The notes: generated by a model from the sequence alone, not told the origin. Shown: positions 26,781 through 36,219, counted from the first letter of the stretch. The stretch: 49,542 nucleotides of DNA from Saprospirales bacterium (GCA_002698985.1 PAAY01000102.1:2593-52134); one strand, 5' to 3'. Program-made: numbers and translations.

Positions 26781-27848
26781 TCAGCGGGGCACTTCCACGC
26801 TCTTCACGATTTCATTGATCACATCCCTGGCCACATAGCCTTCCATCTCCCGCTCCGGCGTCAGAATGATGCGGTGGTTGAGCACCGGGTAGGCCATGTA
26901 CTGTATGTCGTCGGGCGTCACAAAATCACGGCCACGCATGGCGGCGATGGCTTTGGAAGTTTTAAGGATGGCCAGCGAGGCCCGTGGTGAGGCCCCCAGG
27001 TAGAGGTCGGGGTGGTTGCGGGTGCGGTGCACGATGGCCGCAATGTAATCGAGCAGTTCCTTGCGGATGCGCACCTGCTCGATGAGCTTCCGGCAGGAGG
27101 CGATTTTTGCGGTGGAGAAAACTGTTTTCACGGTTTTCTTCACCGTCATCGAGAAGTCCTCGCTGAACCTTTCGAGGATGGCTTTCTCCTCTTCCAGCTT
27201 TGGATACTCCATGTTGATCTTCAGCAAAAAACGGTCGAGCTGGGCCTCCGGCAGCTTGTAGGTTCCTTCCTGTTCTATCGGGTTTTGCGTCGCAATGACG
27301 AAGAATGGCGTTGGCACCGGATGGGTGGTGCCGTCCACGGTGACCTGGTACTCTTCCATCACCTCGAAAAGGGCCGCCTGTGTTTTGGCCGGCGCCCGGT
27401 TGATCTCATCGATCAGCACCACGTTGGCGAAGATGGGCCCGGGATTGAAGTTGAACTCCGAGTTTTTGAGGTTGAAAACCGTGGTGCCCACCACGTCGCT
27501 GGGCATCAGGTCGGGGGTGAATTGTATGCGTGAAAATTCGGCTTTGAGCGTCTGGGCCATCAGTTTGGCCGTCAGTGTTTTGGCGATGCCCGGCACGCCT
27601 TCGAGGAGCACGTGGCCATTGGTGAAAAGGGCTACCAGCAGTAGGTCAGTCATCTGCTCCTGTCCGACGATCACTTTCCTCAGTTCGGTTTTGACCTGCT
27701 CAACGGCAAGGGTGATCGGGCTGATGTCGATCAGGTTGCGTTCCCACTCTCCGGGTTCTTCAATGGGTTTTTCTTCGGCAATTTCCTCTTCTGGTAAAGT
27801 GGGTTCGGTTCTGCTTTCTTCGAACTCAGTGTTTTCTTCCTGGTGCAT
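26781..27848 (-). CDS. MoxR-family AAA+ ATPase
   Basis: A 355-residue AAA+ chaperone-like ATPase. After an acidic N-terminal tail of about 35 residues, GVPGIAKT near residues 80-87 is Walker A and VVLIDEINRAP near residues 143-153 is Walker B with the Asp-Glu pair. FFVIATQNPIEQEGTY is sensor 1 and the following loop, and the C-terminal lid domain has GASPRASLAI with the sensor 2 Arg. MoxR proteins usually work with adjacent DUF58 or VWA-domain genes, but none follows here: the next base starts the opposite-strand stop codon (TGATCA at 26778-26783). Confidence 0.92.
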   Translation of the reverse strand: MHQEENTEFEESRTEPTLPEEEIAEEKPIEEPGEWERNLIDISPITLAVEQVKTELRKVIVGQEQMTDLLLVALFTNGHVLLEGVPGIAKTLTAKLMAQTLKAEFSRIQFTPDLMPSDVVGTTVFNLKNSEFNFNPGPIFANVVLIDEINRAPAKTQAALFEVMEEYQVTVDGTTHPVPTPFFVIATQNPIEQEGTYKLPEAQLDRFLLKINMEYPKLEEEKAILERFSEDFSMTVKKTVKTVFSTAKIASCRKLIEQVRIRKELLDYIAAIVHRTRNHPDLYLGASPRASLAILKTSKAIAAMRGRDFVTPDDIQYMAYPVLNHRIILTPEREMEGYVARDVINEIVKSVEVPR

Positions 27849-27978
27849 AACTGTTGATGCTGTTGAGTGTTGATTGGGTTTGGGTTCAAAGAAAGTAAAA
27901 ATTGCTAAACTTGGGAGTCGATTGTGGTTTCCTTGTAATCTGATCGGGGCTTAGGGCCATTCATAAAAACCAATGCTC

Positions 27979-28470
27979 ATGCACAGAATTGTTTCGGGTC
28001 TTTTGATGCTCTGTTTTTTGGTGAGTTGTACGTCCAACTACTACTTTGTTCGGCACGCCGAGCGTGCCAACAACACAGCCGATACGCCACTTTCCCTGGA
28101 AGGGCAGCAGCGAGCCCTGGCCTTGCGTGACAGCCTGAAAGACAAGGGCATCGACCACATCTTCGCCACCATCTACCTGCGCACCCAGCAGACCGCCATT
28201 CCCCTTTCCGAAGAAATCGGCATCCCGCTGACCATCTACCATCCGGACACTACCCAGCAATTTGTGAACAGGCTGAAAAAGATCAGAAAGAAGGACGTCC
28301 TGGTGGTGGGCCATTCCAACACGGTTCCTGAAATGGTGCTGCTAATGACCGGCGATACCGTAGAAGTTGGGCATGACGATTACGACAATCTCTTCAAAGT
28401 TTCCATCTCAAAGAGTCTTTTCGGAACCAGAACAAGACTGAAAAAACTGCATTACGGCCAGCCGGATTGA
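27979..28470 (+). CDS. Histidine-phosphatase superfamily lipoprotein
   Basis: A phosphoglycerate-mutase-like protein of about 163 residues. A lipoprotein signal ends in LVSC, so it should be anchored in the periplasm or outer membrane. YFVRHAERA near residues 24-32 has the catalytic RHG-like His (here RHAE), and VVGHSNTVPE near residues 112-121 the second catalytic His. The length fits the short branch of the family. The substrate is unknown. The start at 27979 is preferred to an in-frame ATG two codons upstream, but the difference is minor. Confidence 0.88.
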   Translation: MHRIVSGLLMLCFLVSCTSNYYFVRHAERANNTADTPLSLEGQQRALALRDSLKDKGIDHIFATIYLRTQQTAIPLSEEIGIPLTIYHPDTTQQFVNRLKKIRKKDVLVVGHSNTVPEMVLLMTGDTVEVGHDDYDNLFKVSISKSLFGTRTRLKKLHYGQPD

Positions 28471-28640
28471 TTTTATCTTCAAGCTGCTCACGTTTTCGCA
28501 CGCTTTTTGTCATGGGTAATGCACCTCGAGTTATTCCCACCCATTTTCAGGATCAATCGCTCTCCGCTTCACGGTAACAATCCCCTGTTCCTGAATGGTG
28601 CCTGTGAATTTTAAGCCAGCCCCCCGGATGACAAAAAGCT

Positions 28641-30551
28641 ATGAACAAACTAACACTTCTGCTCTTTTGGCTGATGCCCATCTGCCTGTATTGCCAGGAG
28701 GATTACGACTTTGATGCACTGCTGGATTCCACCAGTGTGTTGAGTGAACAGGGAGCTTATGAACAATGCTTCCAGATCCTCGGTGACCTTCGGCAATACC
28801 TTCGGGAAAATCCGGACAAGGAAAAACTATTCTTCCTCAACATCCATGAAGCTTACGACTACACCCGCTTTGGCTATTACAGCAAAGCCGAGTGCCTGTT
28901 TAAGGAAAGTATTCAACTGGCCAAAGAACTCGGTGATAAATGGAATGAAGCTTATGCCTGGTACGGGCTGGGTTATGTGACCCAGGACAAGGTGCTTTCA
29001 AATTCCTCCTTGCCTCCCTCAGAAGAAGGCAAACGTGCATTTTTTGAAGCAATAGAATTGCTGAAAGCAGAAGGTGATTCGGCTTTTTTGGTAGATGCCT
29101 ACGATGCACAGGGCTATGCCTTCTTTTTGGAAGGGAAGTTTTCCGAAGCCATCGAGTACGGAGAAATGGCGCTTGAGCTCTGCCTGAAGCTGAACGATTG
29201 CGAAAGCGAACCCAACATACTCTCCAATCTTTCCGAATACTACCTGGCCATCGATGATTTCTCAACCGGAAAGAAACACCTGCAAGCTTCGCTGAAATGG
29301 ATCAAGGAGCATCCGGGGGAAATAGCCGATGAAATTGCCTACAACGTTTACAGGAACCAGGCAGACATCCTGATACATGAAGGAAAAATTGCCGAAGGCG
29401 AGCAACTTGCCATGAAGGTGCTGGAGTATGCCATGGAGCACAAAGACCCCTATTTGCTGAGGGAAACCAACAAAATGCTTATCGACTACGCTGCTGCAAG
29501 GGGGGATTATGAAAAAGCTTTTCAGCTCCAGCAGACTTTCATGAGTCAGCTTGACAGCCTGCATGAAATGCAACTGGTGCTAAGCCACGATCGCAACCAG
29601 ACCTTGTTGAACATTGGTCTGCGTGATAAAGAGTACCAGCTTTTGGGGGCCAAACTCTATTCCCAACGGGTAATCACCTGGTCGGCAGTGGGGCTGATCG
29701 TATTGTTGCTCGGCTTGCTGTCCACGGTGTTCATTCTCAACAGGCAGAGCAAGCAGTTCAATGCAAAACTGAAAAAGGAAGTGGAGCGACAAACAAAAGA
29801 GCTGCGCATCTCCAACGAAGCACTGGAGCGCTTTGCCTACGTGGCTTCCCACGACCTGAGAACTCCGTTGCGGAACGTGATCAGCTTTATCGGGCTGATT
29901 CAGCGGCGCCTGAAGAACCACAACGATGCCGATCTAAATTCTTTTATCCAATACGCTAAAGACTACGCCAACCACATGAACCGCCTGTTGAATGACATCC
30001 TCGATTATTCAAAAATGGGTGAACGCAGGTTGGTGGCCACACCTACCGGCATCGACCTCAACCAAATCATGGAGAAGGTTTTCCCAATGGTCAAAGACGA
30101 TTTCCGGGAAAAGCAGGGTATTCTGGAAGTGGGTTTGCTGCCTACCGTGTATGGCGATGAAACTTCTCTCATCAGGCTGTTTCAAAATCTGCTGGAGAAT
30201 GCCATCACCTACAACGACAAAGAAACTCCGCTGGTGGCTGTGCAACTGCACAGTGTTGCCAACGGGCACGCCGTTTTTTGCGTCAGCGACAACGGCATTG
30301 GCATTGACCACGCCTACCACGAGAAGGTGTTCGAAATGTTCACCCGCCTGCACAACATGGAGCAATATCCCGGCACCGGCCTCGGCCTGGCCATCTGCAA
30401 GCGCATCGTCAACGACATGGGAGGTGAAATCTGGATGGATTCTTCTGAAGGTGCCGGCACTTCGGTTTTCTTCACCCTGCCGCTGATTGAAGTCGAGCAT
30501 GAGCAACAAAGCCAGGAAAACGGCGCCAAAGCAGCTATGGCAGTTGCCTGA
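28641..30551 (+). CDS. TPR-containing sensor histidine kinase, orphan
   Basis: A 636-residue membrane kinase. An N-terminal signal sequence leads to a periplasmic sensor of TPR-like repeats (residues about 20-340). A membrane segment lies near 349-371 (WSAVGLIVLLLGLLSTVF) and is followed by a short coiled coil. The HisKA domain has FAYVASHDLRTPLRN with phospho-acceptor His404, and the ATPase domain has the N box (LFQNLLENAITYND), DNGIGI and GTGLGLAICKR. No receiver domain and no response regulator gene is adjacent, so its partner is elsewhere. The HisKA type resembles phytochrome-like kinases. The preceding 170 bp hold no clear promoter match. Confidence 0.93.
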   Translation: MNKLTLLLFWLMPICLYCQEDYDFDALLDSTSVLSEQGAYEQCFQILGDLRQYLRENPDKEKLFFLNIHEAYDYTRFGYYSKAECLFKESIQLAKELGDKWNEAYAWYGLGYVTQDKVLSNSSLPPSEEGKRAFFEAIELLKAEGDSAFLVDAYDAQGYAFFLEGKFSEAIEYGEMALELCLKLNDCESEPNILSNLSEYYLAIDDFSTGKKHLQASLKWIKEHPGEIADEIAYNVYRNQADILIHEGKIAEGEQLAMKVLEYAMEHKDPYLLRETNKMLIDYAAARGDYEKAFQLQQTFMSQLDSLHEMQLVLSHDRNQTLLNIGLRDKEYQLLGAKLYSQRVITWSAVGLIVLLLGLLSTVFILNRQSKQFNAKLKKEVERQTKELRISNEALERFAYVASHDLRTPLRNVISFIGLIQRRLKNHNDADLNSFIQYAKDYANHMNRLLNDILDYSKMGERRLVATPTGIDLNQIMEKVFPMVKDDFREKQGILEVGLLPTVYGDETSLIRLFQNLLENAITYNDKETPLVAVQLHSVANGHAVFCVSDNGIGIDHAYHEKVFEMFTRLHNMEQYPGTGLGLAICKRIVNDMGGEIWMDSSEGAGTSVFFTLPLIEVEHEQQSQENGAKAAMAVA

Positions 30552-30569
30552 CGAGGGAGGTCGTCGGTG

Positions 30570-32615
30570 TTATTCTTTCACTTCGAAAGTCTTTTCATCC
30601 ACGCCAACGCCGGTGATGGTCAGCTTTTTCCATCCTTCGGGTAATTTGGTTTTCAACTGCACCACCCCTTCGTCGGTAATGTCCAGACCTCCAAAGCCGG
30701 CCAGCACAGCCTGCAGCATACCACCCGCACCGGTGGCAAAGTAGGGATTGGTGCCCCCGGCCGTTTCTGCCAAAACCCCAAAGGGTGGCACCTCGTTGGG
30801 TTTGTAGCTCTTCGAAAACAAGCTTGCTGCCTTTTCCGAATTACCAAGACGATTGGCCAGCACCACCAGAATGGCAGGGCCCATGGCCGGTCCCTCCGGC
30901 GACATGCGGGGCTCGTAGTACTCCAGGTCTTTTCTGATTTGTTCCGGATCCGTAATCACTTTCAGGGGGTAGGCCAGCAGGTTCACATCGGCCTGTTTGA
31001 TTTCTTCTCCGTCGTAGGTGGCATTCTCTCTTGTCGTTCCGTCGGGAAATTTCAGGATGGGAATGTTGTCGGCCACGTGTTCCCAGTCGGGGTTGGGAGA
31101 CATGCCCAGCTCACGGGCTGCCTTCGCTGCATAGCGCAAGGAGGTGATGGCCATGCCGTTGGTGAAGGCGTTGTTGTCGATGTTCTCCTGCCATTCGTTG
31201 GCGCCAATCACGTTGTTGATGTCGTAATGGCCCGGGCCGTTGCGCTCCACCCGGCTGCACCAGAAATCGGCCACTTCTTTCAGAATGGGATAACCCCTGC
31301 TTTCCAGCCATTGGCGGTCGTGGGTCACCTGGTAGTATTTCCAGGCCGCCCAGCCGATGCAGCCGGTGATGTGGTGCTGAAAGGGGCCGGTGAGGGCCCA
31401 CACAGGTGTATCCTCTGAGCCATCGGCGCTGGACTCCCAGGGGAACATGGCCCCCTTGTAACCGTGCGAAAAGGCATTTTGCCGGGCGGCATCCAGGCGC
31501 TGGTACCGGTACTCCAGCAAGGAGCGGGCGATGTCCGGTTGCAACAGCAGCAGGGGCGGATACATCCACAATTCCGTGTCCCAGAAAACGTGGCCATTGT
31601 AGCCCAGTCCGCTAAGCCCCATGGGCGACAGGCTGTAAGCCGTGCCGGCCCGGGCAAAGGAGTACAGGTGGTACAGCGCAAAGCGGATGTCCCTTTCGAT
31701 GTCCGGGGCTCCTTCCACCCGGATGTCGCTTTTCCACAGCTCATCCCAGGCCTGCCGGTGGTGTTTTAGCAGGCGCTCACGGCCTTCCAGCATGGCGAAG
31801 ATGGTCAGGCGCTCGGCTTCGTTATGGGGGTCGTTGTACTGGCTGGAGGCCACAGTTGAAGCCACCACCGAGAAACGGTAGGTCTCTCCTGCTTTCAGCT
31901 TTTTGTAAAACTTGGCCAGGTGCATGTTGTAGTCCCAGTCCTCGTGGATGATGTCCGGCTCCTGGCCGTGGCCTTCTTCGAAAATGAAGGAGGTGGAAGC
32001 GGCGACCGTCAGTTTACCCGAAGGGCTTTTTGCGACGGAAGTCAAAAGGGGTATCAACACATGCGGGCGGTCGATTTCCGAATAGTAATTCCGCACATCC
32101 ACAAGGTGGCTGGGGGCCTCTATCACGCTCATTGGCGTCACCGTCACATCCTGGTGGGCAGTCAGCTCCACAACGATGAGGGCGGTGTAGGGCAGGTTTC
32201 GCAGGGCCATCATGGTGTGGCTGACGGAGAGTTTGTCAGCCACCTCGAACCGGGTTTCCAATGCTGCCGTCCGCATGTTCAGGGTCTGGCTGAAATTGCT
32301 GATGTTTTGGCGACCTATCCTGCGGCCGTCCACATCCAGGTTCATGTTCACGTGGTTGAAGGTCTTCAGAATGTTGGAGACCCTGCCCCGCTGGTAATAA
32401 TCGTACACCCCGTTGAGCACCACGTCTTTCACCCGCATGGGCTCCGGTGAAGAAACGATGCCGATCATGCCGTTGGCCACAGTGACGCCGTAATAATTGG
32501 CGGGATCGATGTTTTCGGCCCGTACCAGCCAGGTGTCGTCAACTTCTGAGTTTTGGGCAAAGAGAGAGAGCCCGGCAAGTAGCAAGGCTGCCAGAAAGGT
32601 GAATCTGAGTTTCAT
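30570..32615 (-). CDS. Secreted glycoside hydrolase family 65-like enzyme
   Basis: A protein of about 681 residues with a signal peptide (hydrophobic stretch ending in SLFAQ). The domain order is a GH65 N-terminal beta-sandwich, then an (alpha/alpha)6 barrel with VFWDTELWMYPPLLL, WESSADGSEDTPVWAL and IGANEWQENIDNNAFTNG, whose Glu is the likely general acid, and a small C-terminal beta domain. GH65 includes phosphorylases and hydrolases of alpha-glucosides such as trehalose, kojibiose and maltose. Which activity applies cannot be decided. The start at 32615 puts the signal peptide at the N terminus; the ATG at 32657 would add 14 residues. Upstream lies a broken copy of a GH130-like 3' end. Confidence 0.85.
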   Translation of the reverse strand: MKLRFTFLAALLLAGLSLFAQNSEVDDTWLVRAENIDPANYYGVTVANGMIGIVSSPEPMRVKDVVLNGVYDYYQRGRVSNILKTFNHVNMNLDVDGRRIGRQNISNFSQTLNMRTAALETRFEVADKLSVSHTMMALRNLPYTALIVVELTAHQDVTVTPMSVIEAPSHLVDVRNYYSEIDRPHVLIPLLTSVAKSPSGKLTVAASTSFIFEEGHGQEPDIIHEDWDYNMHLAKFYKKLKAGETYRFSVVASTVASSQYNDPHNEAERLTIFAMLEGRERLLKHHRQAWDELWKSDIRVEGAPDIERDIRFALYHLYSFARAGTAYSLSPMGLSGLGYNGHVFWDTELWMYPPLLLLQPDIARSLLEYRYQRLDAARQNAFSHGYKGAMFPWESSADGSEDTPVWALTGPFQHHITGCIGWAAWKYYQVTHDRQWLESRGYPILKEVADFWCSRVERNGPGHYDINNVIGANEWQENIDNNAFTNGMAITSLRYAAKAARELGMSPNPDWEHVADNIPILKFPDGTTRENATYDGEEIKQADVNLLAYPLKVITDPEQIRKDLEYYEPRMSPEGPAMGPAILVVLANRLGNSEKAASLFSKSYKPNEVPPFGVLAETAGGTNPYFATGAGGMLQAVLAGFGGLDITDEGVVQLKTKLPEGWKKLTITGVGVDEKTFEVKE

Positions 32616-32700
32616 GTGAGCAAAATTTTTGACGGAAGGCTTCAATGGAAAGGGCATACAAAGATTCGAAAAAAGGGGGAATCTGCTTAGTTCAGGTGGG

Positions 32701-32833
32701 CCTTCGCCGCCGCTATCTTGCTGTCACTGTTCCGTAATAGAGGAACCACTTACCTTTGAAGGGCACCAATCCCTCCAGGAAGACCACATTGCCCACCTGA
32801 CCGGTTTTTTTCGAATTCGAATTCAGGTTGGAA
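32701..32833 (-). pseudogene. Decayed 3' end of a GH130-like gene
   Basis: On the minus strand this stretch is clearly similar to the last 43 or so codons of the intact GH130-like gene at 36220-37302 (blocks GQVGNVVFLE, LVPF and GxWFLYYGT). Two small indels break the frame: one extra A in the EFEKTG region (seven A residues instead of six) and one missing base near the GTADSK region. No upstream part of the gene is present; the similarity ends near 32833. It is a remnant of a duplicated gene. The gap 32616-33005 holds this remnant and a further 170 bp with nothing recognisable. Confidence 0.85.
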
Positions 32834-33005
32834 AGAATCCTTGCGCCACTTGTTCATTCCAGGCATTTTGCCCAGTATTGCATCGATGGGTCTTGTACTC
32901 ACTGGGTGATTGTTCTTCGTGTAAGTTGTGCAAAACTCAAACTTAGAACTTTCACCCTTTTATACATTAAATACTTTCACGGACTATTACAATAACTAGT
33001 AAATC

Positions 33006-33629
33006 ATGAAATTCAAAACCATTTTTTTATTGATTTTACTTCCTATTGGGGTAGGAGCACAAATTGAGTTCGGCATTAGAAGCGGGGTGGCTTTTTCAAA
33101 ACAGAAATATACTACCTTTAATTATCCTCCGGATTTGTCTAATTACATGGTGGGTGCTGAGGCGGGTATTGTACTAAATTGGTTCTTTAGTCATAATTTT
33201 TTTATGCAACCTGAATTGAATTTTATTCAAAAAGGAGGTGCCTATCCCGATGGTACAAATAAGATCAACCATCTCGAAGTGGCATTTTTGCTCGGTTTTG
33301 AACGAAGGCGTGAGTCATCATCATTTTTTCTTAACACCGGTGCATTTATGGACAGAGTTCTAAAAGTAATTAATGATAAAGCCGGGCCACTTCCGCCTTT
33401 TCCACCAAATACGTTCGAGAATAAATGGGGTTGGGGCTTGGTCCAAGCCGGTGGGGTGCGCTTTAAAGCTGGCAAAGGTTGGATAGGACTGTGCGGAAGG
33501 TACAGATATTCATTAAATTATTTTAGGATTATTAATGGAGAAGACATAGGTGATGACCCAGGACCTATATTAAATCTTAGAAATAAAGGCTGGAGCTTTA
33601 ATTTAAATTACAAGATAGATATTCGATGA
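33006..33629 (+). CDS. PorT-like outer-membrane beta-barrel protein
   Basis: A 207-residue protein with a signal peptide ending in GVGAQ, followed by an eight-stranded-barrel pattern typical of the PorT / OMP_b-brl_2 family (FGIRSGVAFSKQ, FMQPELNFIQKGG). Function is unknown. It is AT-rich compared with genes outside 32.8-36.2 kb, which suggests recent acquisition. A broken paralogue lies at 35436-36119, and an IS630 element starts 5 bp after its stop codon. No clear promoter match lies upstream. Confidence 0.85.
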   Translation: MKFKTIFLLILLPIGVGAQIEFGIRSGVAFSKQKYTTFNYPPDLSNYMVGAEAGIVLNWFFSHNFFMQPELNFIQKGGAYPDGTNKINHLEVAFLLGFERRRESSSFFLNTGAFMDRVLKVINDKAGPLPPFPPNTFENKWGWGLVQAGGVRFKAGKGWIGLCGRYRYSLNYFRIINGEDIGDDPGPILNLRNKGWSFNLNYKIDIR

Positions 33630-33633
33630 ATAC

Positions 33634-34746
33634 TATACTCATAGCGATTTGATTTGGGAGAAATTTGTAATTTGTGGCGTGGAATTACAACTTACCATAG
33701 AAGAGATAAAGGAATTGAGGCGGATCCAGAAAAAGGACCGTTTTCACCGTCGTCGTTTCATCAAGGCGACAGTACTGTTGATGCTCCATCGTGGTCTTCA
33801 ATGCAGGACATTGAGGCCAGCCTTTCTATCGATGACAACACCATCAGGCGGTATGTAAAAGCTTTTAAAGAAAAGGGTCTCAAGCGGTATATGCAGGATG
33901 GATTTGTACCGTATTCCGGCAAATTGACTGAAGAAGAATAAGCCCTGGCAGCCCATTTGGACGAATATCTCTACGAAGACGCCAAAGCGGTATGTGATTA
34001 TGTGGAAAAGACCTTTGGTGTTCGATATACTATTTCAGGGATGAGGGACTTGCTGCACCGTTTGGGTTTTGTTTACAAACAGACCCGATCCGTACCCAGC
34101 AGGCTGATGAGGCTGCACAAGTTGAATTTTTGAAGGAAACTTTACCAGCTATTTTGGAAGAGGTAAAAGCCGGAACAGCAGAAGTTTACTTTGCTGACGG
34201 CTCTCACCCGACACATAATACGAAGACCGGTCGTGGCTGGATCCGTAAAGGTGCAGATTTCGAGATCGATTGCAACAGTGGTCGTAAACGGGTCAAGATC
34301 AATGCCGCAACGAGAGCTATCAAGCCCGAACATTTAGGTTTCGAGATTTCAGAGAGTGTAAACGCTCAATCAACTCAACGGATGTGTCGAGACCTATTGA
34401 AAAAGCACCCAGGCAAGAAAATATATTTTGTTTGTGACAATGCCAGATATTATCGATGTGCTTGGCTGCAAAAATGGGCCGCAAATCAAAGGATTGAATT
34501 TGTATTTCTACCGCCTTATTCACCCAATCTTAACCTGGTTGAACGATTGTGGCGGCTTTTGCGCAAGAAGGCCATAAATTCGATATGTTACGAAACCTAT
34601 GATAAATTTCGTAGCGGTATCATTCATTTTCTTGAAAACATTAAGGTGGAGTACAAAGCAGAGGTGCGAAGACTACTATCCTTGAATTTCAGGACAGTGG
34701 ACAATACCTCTGTGCATTTAGCCCAAACCACTTCGGTTTGAGTATA
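33634..34746 (+). mobile_element. Decayed IS630-family insertion sequence
   Basis: The ends are imperfect inverted repeats of about 25 bp (20 matches): TATACTCATAGCG...TTTGGG on the left (from 33634) and, reading inward from 34746 on the minus strand, TATACTCAAACCG...TTTGGG. They share terminal TA dinucleotides, fitting the TA target of IS630-Tc1 elements. The length of about 1.1 kb is normal. The transposase is broken (next entry). The insertion lies between two PorT-like genes. Confidence 0.8.
33649..34741 (+). pseudogene. IS630-family transposase, frameshifted
   Basis: Three pieces in different frames align end to end. The first (from 33649) has ELQLTIEEIKELRRIQKKD. It shifts frame near 33800 into DIEASLSIDDNTIRRYVKAF, which meets a TAA at 33939-33941 where CAA would fit. 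After a second frame change near 34100 the catalytic part follows: FADGSHPTHNTK (first Asp), FVCDNARYY (second Asp) and LPPYSPNLNLVERLW (Glu). The DDE residues remain, but two frameshifts and one stop codon mean no full transposase can be made without recoding. Confidence 0.85.
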
Positions 34747-34799
34747 TTTGTCATCTGTATTAACAAGTTTGCCATATAATGCAAATTCAGCCAATAAAA

Positions 34800-35426
34800 A
34801 TGAACTTCCTTGAGCCAAAAAAACAAATGGGGTTTTTGGCGATGATATTTCTGGCTTTAACTGTGCTTCCGAACTCTGCTTCCGGGCAAATTCCCGTTTC
34901 AGACATTGATTTAATCGCTGCTACTTACAAGGGAAAAAAGTTGTCAGGATTTGACTTTCACTTCCTGGGGACATCCTTCCACCAATGCAAACAATCAAAA
35001 AGATCAGAATTTATATACAGGGGTGTTGAATTTGGCCTACTTCCCGACGCATTCTACAGAGTTATCCTCGCGGGAAAATACTTTACAGAAAAAAATACAT
35101 TGTTCTCAATCAACAGAAGTCAATCTGACCAAAATAAGCTATTTCAGTTGTTTTGGATGCATTATTTTATTCGCTGGAAAACACCAAATGATTTGACAGA
35201 AACAGATGTCGGACTCCGATGGGCACTTTTTAGAAACAAAATTGCCTATCATGACAGCTTTGGTTCGCCAATGTTTCTGGGTGTTTATGTGAAACCTTCA
35301 TTTGGGTACAAAAAACTTAAGATAGGTGTCAGGATTGACTGTGGAATTATGCTGCAAAACAATGATGAGTTCGTAAAAGAATTTGTGTGTATTGCAAGCC
35401 CCTTTATCAGGTTTAATTTCAAATGA
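34800..35426 (+). CDS. Hypothetical exported protein, AT-rich island
   Basis: A protein of about 208 residues with a hydrophobic N-terminal segment ending in SASGQ, so it is probably exported. The rest alternates aromatic and polar residues (FIYRGVEFGLLPDAFYR, PMFLGVYVKPSFGYKK) in a way that suggests a small beta-barrel, but I recognise no family. Alternative ATGs lie at 34779 and at the later MGFLAM; 34800 is a compromise. It begins about 50 bp after the IS630 right end and shares the low GC of the island. Confidence 0.6.
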   Translation: MNFLEPKKQMGFLAMIFLALTVLPNSASGQIPVSDIDLIAATYKGKKLSGFDFHFLGTSFHQCKQSKRSEFIYRGVEFGLLPDAFYRVILAGKYFTEKNTLFSINRSQSDQNKLFQLFWMHYFIRWKTPNDLTETDVGLRWALFRNKIAYHDSFGSPMFLGVYVKPSFGYKKLKIGVRIDCGIMLQNNDEFVKEFVCIASPFIRFNFK

Positions 35427-35435
35427 TTTTTACGC

Positions 35436-36119
35436 ATGAAACAAATAATCAAAATCATGAAGTTGATTCCAGTGTTCATTTATTTATTTTTTGTTATTCC
35501 TTTAGAGGGTCAAAACCATTTTGGAATTCGGTCTGGAGTAATTTTCGCCAGGTAAGATCATGGATATGTGGGAGGAGGTCTTTCTGACTATGTAATAGGA
35601 ATGGAAGTTGGTGCAGTTTCTCGAATACATTTATTCAAGGGCTTTTATATTCAACCCGAATTGTCGTTTCTCCAAAAAGGCGGAAAAAAAGAATTTTTAT
35701 TGGATGGTTTAATAATTAAAACAAATCAACTCAAATTTTCCATGCTTCTTGGATACCAATTTGATATTAAGCAAGTGTCATTTTATTTGAATTCGGGAGG
35801 TTTCTTGGGTAGAGTCTTGAGTGAATCAACAGATGGAAATCCATTCTACAATTTTCCGTATAAGCGTTATTTTGATAACAATTGGGATTATGGATTAATT
35901 TTTGGCAGTGGATTTAGTTTTTCAGTGGGAGCCGGGAAAATACTCTTGGATTTTAAGTATAGGTATTCAGAAAATAGATTCAGGCTGATGGAATGGGGTA
36001 ATAGTCCAGAAAGTATTGCGGCAACCATTTCAATTTACAATAGGGCGTGGGGATGCACTATAGGCTTCTGCATTCCGATAGGTAACGAAGTGAGTCAGCA
36101 AAAGGACCAGACACGGTAA
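35436..36119 (+). pseudogene. PorT-like outer-membrane protein with an internal stop codon
   Basis: A paralogue of the 33006 gene. From the ATG at 35436 (or 35457) the frame encodes a signal peptide and HFGIRSGVIFAR, then a TAA at 35553-35555 (codon 40), and continues in the same frame with YVIGMEVGAV, YIQPELSFLQKGG and barrel strands to 36119. The residue at that position in the intact paralogue aligns with Gln in SKQ, so a CAA to TAA change explains the break. A GTG at 35568 could restart translation but would lack the signal peptide. Confidence 0.8.
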
Positions 36120-36219
36120 AACCTTATAAACTTCACGAAATGATTTAGGAAAAAACCATCCTCCCGGAGAGTGTGATTCGGGAACTCCTCCCAAACACTA
36201 CTTTTTGAGTTTAATCAAA

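Noticed and set aside
32629-32946. Plus-strand ORF of 105 residues upstream of the PorT-like gene
   Set aside because: It runs antisense through the decayed GH130-like fragment and has no signal or motif.
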